Shown here piece by piece: positions 58,262 through 64,000 of a stretch of 64,000 bases of DNA. Numbering within the stretch: the stretch's first letter is position 1; each line of letters opens with the position of its first letter. Below the pieces are notes generated by a model. The model was not told where the DNA came from, did no database searches, and worked only from the letters and a program-made list of their open reading frames with translations. The stretch is from Halorussus vallis. GTDB lineage: Archaea; Halobacteriota; Halobacteria; Halobacteriales; Haladaptataceae. A program made the translations under genes and the position numbers. The stretch spans positions 558,001 through 622,000 of the forward strand of contig NZ_CP100000.1 in NCBI RefSeq assembly GCF_024138165.1, given 5' to 3'.

Positions 58262-59437
58262 ATGACCGAGAACGACGAGAACTCGGAGTTCCGCTTCGAG
58301 ACGCGCTCAATCCACGCCGGCCAGGAACCCGACGAGGAAACCGGCGCGCTGATGACGCCGATTCACGCCAACTCCACGTACGTCCAGGACGCTCCCGGCG
58401 ACCACCGCGGCTACGAGTACTCCCGGACGGGCAACCCCACGCGGACCGACCTGGAGGCCAACGTGGCCAGCCTCGAAGGCGGCGAGTACAGTCGGGCGTT
58501 CTCCAGCGGGATGGGCGCGATAAACACCGTGCTGAACCTGCTCGAATCCGGCGACCACGTGGTCGCCAGCGAGGACGTCTACGGCGGCACCCACCGCATC
58601 TTCACCCAGGTGTACGACAAGTACGACCTCGAGTTCGACTTCGTGGACATGACCGACCTCGAGGAAACCGCGGCCGCGATGCGACCCGAGACGGAACTGG
58701 TGTGGGTCGAGACGCCGACGAACCCCCTGCTCAACATCGTCGACATCGAGGCCACCGCCGACGTCGCCCACGACGGCGACGCGCTCTGCGTGGTCGACAA
58801 CACCTTCGCGACGCCGTACCTCCAGCGACCCCTTGACCTCGGCGCCGACGCGGTGGCCCACTCGCTGACGAAGTACATGGGCGGCCACTCCGACGTGGTA
58901 GGCGGCGCGCTGGTGACGAACGACTCCGACCTCGACGAGGAGTTCGGCTTCTACCAGAACAGCGTCGGCGCGACACCCGGCCCCCACGAGTGTTTCCTCG
59001 TGCTCCGCGGGACGAAGACCCTGCCCGTGCGGATGGACCGCCACTGCGAGAACGCCAGCGAACTCGCCGATTGGCTCGACGCCCACGAGGCGGTCGACCG
59101 GGTCTACTACCCCGGCCTCGAATCCCACCCGGGCCACGACCTCGCGGCCGAGCAGATGGACGACTTCGGCGGGATGGTCAGCTTCGAACTCGACGCCTCG
59201 CTGGAGGAGGCCGCCGACGCGGTGTCCAACACCGAGGTGTTCGCGCTCGCCGAGAGCCTCGGCGGCGTCGAGAGCCTCATCGAACAGCCGGCGACGATGA
59301 CCCACGCCGCGATTCCCAAAGAAGAGCGGGAGGCCGCTGGGCTGACCGACGGCCTGATTCGCGCGAGCGTCGGCATCGAGAACGTCGAGGACCTGAAGGC
59401 GGACCTGGAGCAGGCCATCGAGCGGTCGGGCCGATAG
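58262..59437 (+). CDS. Cystathionine gamma-synthase/lyase (PLP)
   Basis: A 391-residue Cys/Met-metabolism PLP enzyme. ETRSIHAGQEPDEETGA opens it; YEYSRTGNPTRTDLE, AFSSGMGAI, VWVETPTNPLLNIVDI and VVDNTFATPYLQRPL follow, and the PLP lysine is in HSLTKYMGGHSDVVGG. It may act as cystathionine gamma-synthase (transsulfuration), gamma-lyase or O-acetylhomoserine sulfhydrylase; sequence alone does not separate these. The start at 58262 begins the recognisable protein. Confidence 0.9.
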   Translation: MTENDENSEFRFETRSIHAGQEPDEETGALMTPIHANSTYVQDAPGDHRGYEYSRTGNPTRTDLEANVASLEGGEYSRAFSSGMGAINTVLNLLESGDHVVASEDVYGGTHRIFTQVYDKYDLEFDFVDMTDLEETAAAMRPETELVWVETPTNPLLNIVDIEATADVAHDGDALCVVDNTFATPYLQRPLDLGADAVAHSLTKYMGGHSDVVGGALVTNDSDLDEEFGFYQNSVGATPGPHECFLVLRGTKTLPVRMDRHCENASELADWLDAHEAVDRVYYPGLESHPGHDLAAEQMDDFGGMVSFELDASLEEAADAVSNTEVFALAESLGGVESLIEQPATMTHAAIPKEEREAAGLTDGLIRASVGIENVEDLKADLEQAIERSGR

Positions 59438-59514
59438 CGGGCGACTCCGTTTCCCGGCGCAGGTGACGCGAGTGTTACCTTAGACCTATTGAGTCCCGGC
59501 GACTAGGACCGGCC

Positions 59515-60144
59515 ATGAGTAACGAACGCCGAAGCGCCGAGGACTTCGAAGTCACCGCCGAACACCCCGACAGCGCATTCCACACCACCGGCACCGACCA
59601 CATCACGCTCATCGGTTCGAACACCGAGGACACCATCGCGTTCTACCGCGACATCCTGGGGATGCCGCTGGTGCTCCGCCAGCCGAACCTCGACGACCCG
59701 AGTTCGACCCACCTGTTCTTCGACACGGGCGACGGCCGCATCATCACGTTCTTCGTGAGCGACGACCGCCAGTCCCACCGCGGCCCCCAGCGCGCGGGCG
59801 TAGGCGCGGTCCACCATCTCTCGTTCAGCATCGACGCCGAGGACTTCGTCGAAATCCGCGAGGCTCTGGACGAGCAGTGGCGCGGGTACAACGAGTTCGA
59901 CCGCGGCATCTTCCACTCGCTGTACACCCAGGACCACAACGGCCTGGTCATCGAACTGTCGGTCGACAAGTTCGACATCCCCGACGACCGCCGCGGCGAG
60001 GTGCTGGCGACCGCCCAGCGACTCCGCGTGGAGGACGGCGTCGACTTCGCCGAGGAGCGCCACCTCGAACAGGCCCTCGAAGAACTCGGCATCGACGCCG
60101 AGAAGCACGAACTGCCCGACGCGCCGACCGGTTCGGGCGTGTAA
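59515..60144 (+). CDS. VOC-family (glyoxalase-like) protein
   Basis: A 209-residue protein with paired beta-alpha-beta-beta-beta modules of the vicinal oxygen chelate fold. Metal-ligand positions are suggested by TDHITLIGSN, THLFFDTG, VHHLSFSID and DHNGLVIELS (His, His, Glu). Roles in this superfamily include isomerases, dioxygenases and resistance proteins. The C-terminal 45 residues are acidic and helical. Monocistronic, 77 bp after the cystathionine gene. Confidence 0.8.
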   Translation: MSNERRSAEDFEVTAEHPDSAFHTTGTDHITLIGSNTEDTIAFYRDILGMPLVLRQPNLDDPSSTHLFFDTGDGRIITFFVSDDRQSHRGPQRAGVGAVHHLSFSIDAEDFVEIREALDEQWRGYNEFDRGIFHSLYTQDHNGLVIELSVDKFDIPDDRRGEVLATAQRLRVEDGVDFAEERHLEQALEELGIDAEKHELPDAPTGSGV

Positions 60145-60500
60145 GGACGACCTCCGGGAATCGCTCTCTCGATTTTCAGAACCGGCGCGCGCTGGCGCGG
60201 CCCCAAACCGCGGGGCCGCGCCTTCTTCGCGCGAGGGATGACTGAACGAGTGCCGCAGGCACGAGCGAAGGAATCGGCTGGGGAGGCGTGTGGCCTGCGG
60301 GTGCGGTGGCGGTTCGGATTCTCATTTGTACCGTGTGAGTAGCGGTCCGCATTGCGGTCGCAGTTCGATTACCATTTTCGTCGTGCGAGTAGCGGTCGCT
60401 GTGCGATTTCCGTCGTCCAGAAGTATCTCCAAAGGTGCTTCCGCTACAACCGTAGAACCGACCCGAAAAACCGCGAACCGCCACGAACCGCGAAAAACGC
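60145..60500. other. 356-bp gap with dispersed-repeat copy B
   Basis: The gap between the VOC gene and the EF-1beta gene (convergent). It first holds a GC hairpin around GCGCGGCCCC/GGGGCCGCGC (about 60195-60222), which may terminate both transcripts, then copy B of the intergenic repeat to about 60410, then a stretch without recognisable content. No gene seen. Confidence 0.6.
60232..60410 (+). repeat. Dispersed intergenic repeat, copy B, with internal tandem
   Basis: The 23-base core at 60272-60294 is identical to copy A (36715-36737, opposite strand). After it come two related units of about 50 bp: TACCGTGTGAGTAGCGGTCC at 60329-60348 and TCGTCGTGCGAGTAGCGGTC at 60379-60398. No open reading frame of family character is present, so a non-coding repeat or small RNA is the better guess. 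Confidence 0.75.
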
Positions 60501-60767
60501 TTAAATCCGACCGACGTTCTGCACTTCGACGCTCTCGACGCCTTCGACGTTCGAGAAGTTCTCCTCGACCGCTTCGGTGCCGCCCGTGTCGTCGGGGACG
60601 ATGACGGTCGGCAGGAGCGCGACCAGGCCGAACGCGACGTCGTCGCGCTCGAAACCGTTGATCTTCGCGCCCTCCGGGAGCGACTCTTCGAGTCGGTCCT
60701 GGAGTTCGTCGAGGTCGATCTCGGGGCTCTGCGGCATGACCTTGATCTTGGCGGCGACTTTTCCCAT
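60501..60767 (-). CDS. ef1b: Translation elongation factor 1-beta
   Basis: An 88-residue archaeal EF-1beta, the nucleotide-exchange factor for EF-1alpha. [23 protein letters not shown] and [24 protein letters not shown] followed by [15 protein letters not shown] are diagnostic. The start MGKVAAK is two bases after the stop of the zinc-finger gene, so they form one transcript. Confidence 0.95.
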   Translation of the reverse strand: MGKVAAKIKVMPQSPEIDLDELQDRLEESLPEGAKINGFERDDVAFGLVALLPTVIVPDDTGGTEAVEENFSNVEGVESVEVQNVGRI

Positions 60768-60769
60768 GA

Positions 60770-60949
60770 TTACGGTCCCATGAATCCGCAGTCGGGGCAC
60801 TCGTAGAGGTTGCTCTGCTTGCGGCACTTCGCGCAGCGGTAGATCTGCTGGCCGCAGTCCGGACACTTGAAGGACGCGGCGTTCGTGCCGGAGATGTTGA
60901 TCCCACAGGAGACGCATCGGCGCGCCTGCCTCTGTTCGGATTGGCTCAT
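60770..60949 (-). CDS. 59-residue zinc-finger protein, HVO_2753-like
   Basis: A 59-residue protein with four knuckles: CVSCG (12-16), CPDCG (29-33), CAKC (39-42) and CPDCG (51-55), enough to bind two zinc ions. The sequence [17 protein letters not shown] and [17 protein letters not shown] matches my memory of Haloferax HVO_2753, a small zinc-finger protein encoded directly before EF-1beta and reported to affect biofilm formation and swarming. Gene order here is the same. Coordinates were obtained by translating the minus strand directly. Confidence 0.92.
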   Translation of the reverse strand: MSQSEQRQARRCVSCGINISGTNAASFKCPDCGQQIYRCAKCRKQSNLYECPDCGFMGP

Positions 60950-61158
60950 ACCTCTTCTTTCCCGCGCGCGACTTTAAACCGTTTCGAAAGGTGACTCGGG
61001 GGTCGCCGCGCCGACCCCGAGTCGGTTCGAGGCCGCCCGAACGCGTCGGTCCGCCGCCCTCCAGCGGTTCCCGTCGCATTTCGCCGGGGTTTCTTCACCG
61101 CGCTCGCTCACGGGTCGGAAACGTGATTCTTAAGGGGCGAACGGGCGACGTTCTGGGT

Positions 61159-62130
61159 ATGAGTGAAGAACAAGAGGCCGAAGTAGCCGACGAAGAGACC
61201 GAGGAAGCCGAAGATGAGGCCAATGACGGGCTTCAGAGCGGAGATTTCGTCCGTCTGGACTACACCGCGCGCACGGTGGAGGACGGCAACATCGTCGACA
61301 CGACCGACCCCGAGGTCGCCGAGGAGGAGGGCCTCGACGAGGAGGGTCGCGAGTTCGAACCGCGCGTCATCGTGCTCGGACAGGGTCACATCTTCCAGAG
61401 CGTCGAGGACGACATCATCGGCGGCGAGGTCGGCGACTCCGACACCGTCACCATCCCGGCCGAGGAAGCCTTCGGCGAGTACAACCAGGAGGAGGTCCGC
61501 ACCGTGAGCGCCGACAAGCTTCCGGAAGATGAGCGCTACCCCGGCGCGCACGTCAACGTCGACGGTGAGCACGGTCACGTCGAAACCATCATCGGCGGCC
61601 GCGCCCGCGTCGACTTCAACCACCCGCTGGCCGGCGAGGACATCGAGTACGACTACGAGGTCGAAGGCGTCGTCGAGGACCCCGAGGAGCAGGCGAAGGG
61701 CCTCATCTCGATGTACCTCGACGCCGACCTCGAGATGTGGATTCAGACCGACGAGGTCGAAGAGGAGACGGTCGTCGAGTCCGACGAGGACGACGAAGAC
61801 GGCGAACCGGAGACCGAAACCGAGACGGTCGAGAAGGAGACGCTCTACATCGAGAGCACGCCTCAGCTGGCGATGAACCAGCAGTGGATGTTCCAGAAGC
61901 AGCAGATCGCCCAGCAGGTCATGGACCAGCTCGACCTCGACCGCGTCATCGTCCAGGAGACCATCGAGGGCGGCGGCATGCCCGGCATGGGCGGCATGAT
62001 GGGCGGAATGGGCGGCGGCGACGTCGACCTCGAAGAGGCGCTCGAAGACGCCGACATCGACGAGGACGAGATCGTCGAGGAACTCGAAGCCGAAGGCGAG
62101 GGTGAGGACGCCGAGGAAACCGAGGAGTAA
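61159..62130 (+). CDS. FKBP-type peptidyl-prolyl cis-trans isomerase (SlyD-like)
   Basis: A 323-residue protein. An acidic N-terminus is followed by the FKBP domain (GDFVRLDYTARTVEDGNIVDTT, then FEPRVIVLGQGHIFQSVEDDIIGGEVGD) with a SlyD-like insert-in-flap domain (PEDERYPGAHVNVDGEHGHV, then ARVDFNHPLAGEDIEYDYEV). The C-terminal third has a helical part (QQWMFQKQQIAQQVMDQLDLD), a Met/Gly run (PGMGGMMGGMGGG) and an acidic end. It should act as folding chaperone and prolyl isomerase in the cytosol. A TATA-like ATTCTTAAGG is about 27 bp upstream. Confidence 0.92.
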   Translation: MSEEQEAEVADEETEEAEDEANDGLQSGDFVRLDYTARTVEDGNIVDTTDPEVAEEEGLDEEGREFEPRVIVLGQGHIFQSVEDDIIGGEVGDSDTVTIPAEEAFGEYNQEEVRTVSADKLPEDERYPGAHVNVDGEHGHVETIIGGRARVDFNHPLAGEDIEYDYEVEGVVEDPEEQAKGLISMYLDADLEMWIQTDEVEEETVVESDEDDEDGEPETETETVEKETLYIESTPQLAMNQQWMFQKQQIAQQVMDQLDLDRVIVQETIEGGGMPGMGGMMGGMGGGDVDLEEALEDADIDEDEIVEELEAEGEGEDAEETEE

Positions 62131-62258
62131 GTCTCCGCGAGGCCGTCGCGCCGAACCGACCGCGATCCCGATTCCGATTCGAATTTTTCGCGTCCGCCGC
62201 TTTCGAGCGACTTCTCCGCTTTCCGAACTGCTTTCTCTCCCGGCGACGACGAGCGCGC

Positions 62259-62984
62259 ATGCAGAAACCGGAAACCAGGCTCTTTCACCTCCACTACAAC
62301 GTCCCCGACCCGTCGGCCGCCGGGCGAGCGTTAGCCGACGAGGGAATCCCGCTCCGGCGACGGTTCGGCCGCGTCCGGGACGAGTCGGTCGCGCTCGCCC
62401 CGGGCGACCCCGAACCCGAGGGTTTCCGCTTTCGCCTCCGGACCCACCAGCGCGGGTACGTGAACATCACGCTCGCGCCGGGGCGCAGACCGCGGTTCGA
62501 CCACCTGGGGCTCTGCACGCGAGCGTTCGACGAGGTGCTGGCGCGCGCCGAGCGAGCGGGATGGCCGGTTCGCGACCCGGACGGGCGGCGGCCGTTCGTG
62601 ACGACGCCGTGGGGGTTCCGGGTCGAACTCCACCGCGACGGGAGCGACGTCGAGTCGTCGCTGGGCGACTGGGACGACGCGCACCTCGACAAGGTGACCG
62701 CGGTCGTTCCGAACCCCGAAGCCGTCCGGGACGGGTTTGCGGACGTCTTCGGACGCGTTCCGGGACTCGTCGTTCGGGGCGCGGACCACCTCGGGGAAAT
62801 CGGCGAAACTCGGCGGCGGGGAACAAGTGCGACGGAGCGTGACGAACGAACCGGGGACGCGCGGCCGTCGGCCGCGGTGCCACGGTTCAGGGTCGCCGGC
62901 CGCGCGTTCGACGGCGGCGGCCCGAACGCGGAAACCGACGAGGGGCGAACGATAGACGCCGAGGCGATAGTCGGCGAGCACTGA
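62259..62984 (+). CDS. VOC/glyoxalase-like protein
   Basis: A 241-residue protein. The first 130 residues resemble a VOC module: LFHLHYNVPDPSAAGRALADEGI, FDHLGLCTRAFDEVLARAERAGW and FVTTPWGFRVELHRDG, with His and Glu at plausible metal positions. A second, weaker module may follow (HLDKVTAVVPNPEAVRDGF), interrupted by a disordered arginine/threonine-rich stretch near 185-205. The end (GGPNAETDEGRTIDAEAIVGEH) is acidic. Function unknown. Confidence 0.65.
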   Translation: MQKPETRLFHLHYNVPDPSAAGRALADEGIPLRRRFGRVRDESVALAPGDPEPEGFRFRLRTHQRGYVNITLAPGRRPRFDHLGLCTRAFDEVLARAERAGWPVRDPDGRRPFVTTPWGFRVELHRDGSDVESSLGDWDDAHLDKVTAVVPNPEAVRDGFADVFGRVPGLVVRGADHLGEIGETRRRGTSATERDERTGDARPSAAVPRFRVAGRAFDGGGPNAETDEGRTIDAEAIVGEH

Positions 62985-63458
62985 CGGAATCGGTCGGCGG
63001 TGAGCTGCGGTCGAACCGCGAACTTTGCGATCCGTGAAAAACCGTCGAGCGACCGGAACGGCGTACGGCGTGGAGGGCCGAAACGGGACCGTCGGACGGA
63101 ACGTGGGGAGGGCCGAAACGACTTCGGGGGAGGACTCGGCGCGGTGCGCCGACCGCCAGCACAGCGGTCGGCGCGCCGCGGGCCGAAGATCAGCGGGATG
63201 TCAGAGGCGGAACCGGGGCAGTGCCATGCGTGACCCGGTTCCGTTTCGGGAGGAGGTTGATTCCAACCTCCACTTGTTCGTACCCCGGGAGGTGTATTCA
63301 GTACTATCAAGTTAGCGTCTGAACTATCAGAACAATCGATAGTATCAATACTATCTGTACTATCCGAAGCCGGACCTTTTTGCACGCGCGACTGAGAGAG
63401 GGGAGAACGAGGGGACGCGAAACCGAGAACGCTGACGGCAGGCCGCGGGCGACGACGG
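62985..63458. other. 474-bp gap with AT-rich repeat cluster
   Basis: The longest gene-free stretch. The left 250 bp has short open frames but no protein character. GGAGGTTG-ATTC-CAACCTCC (about 63252-63271) is a perfect 8-bp hairpin. At 63301-63364 there is an AT-rich cluster of ACTATC motifs. The rest, up to the end of the HFX_2341-type gene, has nothing recognised. Confidence 0.55.
63301..63364. repeat. Cluster of ACTATC motifs with inverted repeat
   Basis: ACTATC occurs at 63303, 63323, 63350 and 63359 and inverted (GATAGT) at 63338. GATAGTAT (63338-63345) and ATACTATC (63348-63355) form a perfect 8-bp inverted repeat with a 2-bp spacer; GTACTATC begins and ends the cluster. In a GC-rich genome this AT-rich patch stands out. 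It lies downstream of the minus-strand regulator gene and has no obvious target gene. Confidence 0.7.
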
Positions 63459-64000
63459 CTACCGGAGTTTGTGCCGGAACGCGTGCAGGGCGTCCTCGCC
63501 GGTGTCGGTCAGCGTCACCTGCTTGCGCCGCCCCACGTCCTCGACGGAGATGTACTGGTCTTCCAACAGCGGTTCGACGACGTTGGCGTTCAGCAGCGCG
63601 AACTTCGCCTTGTCGTTCGCCGGGTCGTTGTCGGCGACGAACGAGAGGCCGACCTCCTCGGCGTGGTCGATGATGTCCTTCTTCTTGACCGTGTAGGCGT
63701 CGGTGTTCGCTTCGGCGAGGTAGGCCATCACCGCGACCTGGTCGGTCGTGGGCGCTTCGATGGGGTAGGACGGAAGCACCTCGTCGTCGGCGTAGCCGTA
63801 GCTCTGGCGCTCCCGGCGGTCGGCGTAGGGGTAACCCTCCGGGTGGACGTAGTAGGCCGTCGCGTCGGTGCACATGCACGCGATGGCCGCGCCGACGGCC
63901 GACAGTTTCGTCCCGCTGGAGACGTTGACCCGCACGATGTCGTCTTCGTGTTCGGCGGTCAGGGTCGTCACCACGCCGAGCACGTCGTAGATGTCCATCA
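63459..64000 (-). CDS. HFX_2341-type transcriptional regulator (5' end beyond window)
   Basis: The frame runs to the window edge; the last Met at 63998 is probably internal because relatives have a further N-terminal part of a Rossmann/CARF-like domain. The visible part contains VYDVLGVVTTLTAEHEDD-like sequence, VNVSSGTKLSAVGAAIACMCTDATAYYVHPEGYP (ligand-fold core), then a winged helix (SYPIEAPTTDQVAVMAYLAEANTDAYTVKKKDIIDHA) and a terminal KQVTLTDTGEDALHAFRHKL. This matches the haloarchaeal HFX_2341/DUF6293 family of regulators with a CARF-like sensor. Ligand unknown; no CRISPR genes are in the window. Confidence 0.75.
   Translation of the reverse strand, partial: MDIYDVLGVVTTLTAEHEDDIVRVNVSSGTKLSAVGAAIACMCTDATAYYVHPEGYPYADRRERQSYGYADDEVLPSYPIEAPTTDQVAVMAYLAEANTDAYTVKKKDIIDHAEEVGLSFVADNDPANDKAKFALLNANVVEPLLEDQYISVEDVGRRKQVTLTDTGEDALHAFRHKLR

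Noticed and set aside
63000-63315. Short plus-strand frames in the 474-bp gap
   Set aside because: Arg/Gly/Ser-rich composition and no promoter or ribosome binding site.
63301-63364. CRISPR-like array
   Set aside because: Boxes are only 6-8 bp, unevenly spaced, with no uniform repeats or spacers; no cas genes present, and the CARF-like regulator family is common outside CRISPR loci.
1-64000. tRNA and rRNA genes
   Set aside because: I looked for T-arm GGTTCGAATCC-type sequence and cloverleaf context in the gaps and found none; a covariance search would be needed to exclude split or intron-bearing tRNAs.

Overview
The window is chromosomal DNA of a haloarchaeon (class Halobacteria). GC content is very high, proteins are acidic with G/C-ending codons, many secreted proteins carry twin-arginine or lipobox signals, and most genes have an archaeal TATA box about 24-33 bp before the start codon, as expected for leaderless transcripts. 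Family content agrees: HEWD, HalOD1, HFX_2341-type regulator, bacterio-opsin-activator HTH, a 59-residue HVO_2753-like zinc finger, archaeal GluRS, archaeal SAM synthetase and aRNase J. The genus cannot be fixed from sequence alone. No transposase, integrase, CRISPR array, tRNA or rRNA gene was seen. The region reads as core chromosome with a few decayed or accessory patches.

Layout. 1-4.7 kb: end of a polysaccharide flippase, a large GT-C-like membrane protein, an Imm-5-like orphan and a DUF1616 membrane protein (envelope/glycan flavour). 5-10 kb: thioesterase, secreted DUF4397 protein, a broken cation-efflux gene, an orphan molybdate/tungstate-type binding protein, EthD, PEBP and HEWD proteins. 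10-15.3 kb: DUF255 thioredoxin-like protein, then a GbsR/MarR regulator divergent from an ABC ATPase with two permeases. 15.5-21.8 kb: thioredoxin, cysteine synthase, halocyanin-like copper protein, alpha/beta hydrolase, small hypotheticals, CHRD protein, ThiI. 22-31.3 kb: SAM synthetase, CYTH protein, aRNase J, prenyl synthase, then GluRS, the last two separated by a DUF7344-like regulator and a Bat-like sensor-regulator. 31.3-37.4 kb: lipoprotein, haloalkane-dehalogenase-like hydrolase, two HalOD1 mini-proteins, TmcA, GNAT.

37.5-38.9 kb is the rpl7ae-rps28e-rpl24e-ndk operon, whose leader contains a kink-turn candidate. 38.9-49 kb: GDPD, a basic RxxDPxTGRF-repeat protein, a HiPIP-like four-cysteine protein, a three-gene sodium symporter operon with a tiny membrane partner, penicillin acylase, and divergent peptide-type ABC permeases with no partners. 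49-56.1 kb: a two-gene split methionine synthase, then hemK2-mscS-ksgA-DUF655-rpoF-rpl21e on the minus strand. 56.2-64 kb: DUF457 hydrolase, aldo/keto reductase, cystathionine synthase/lyase, VOC proteins, EF-1beta with the zinc finger, FKBP isomerase and a truncated HFX_2341-type regulator.

Sulfur amino-acid functions (cysteine synthase, MetB-like enzyme, split MetE, SAM synthetase, ThiI) are all present but dispersed. I found no complete, clearly new multi-gene system. The most interesting items are the L7Ae leader kink-turn, the TGRF-repeat protein beside a HiPIP-like protein, the dispersed intergenic repeat, the symporter mini-subunit and several precise inverted repeats sitting on promoters.
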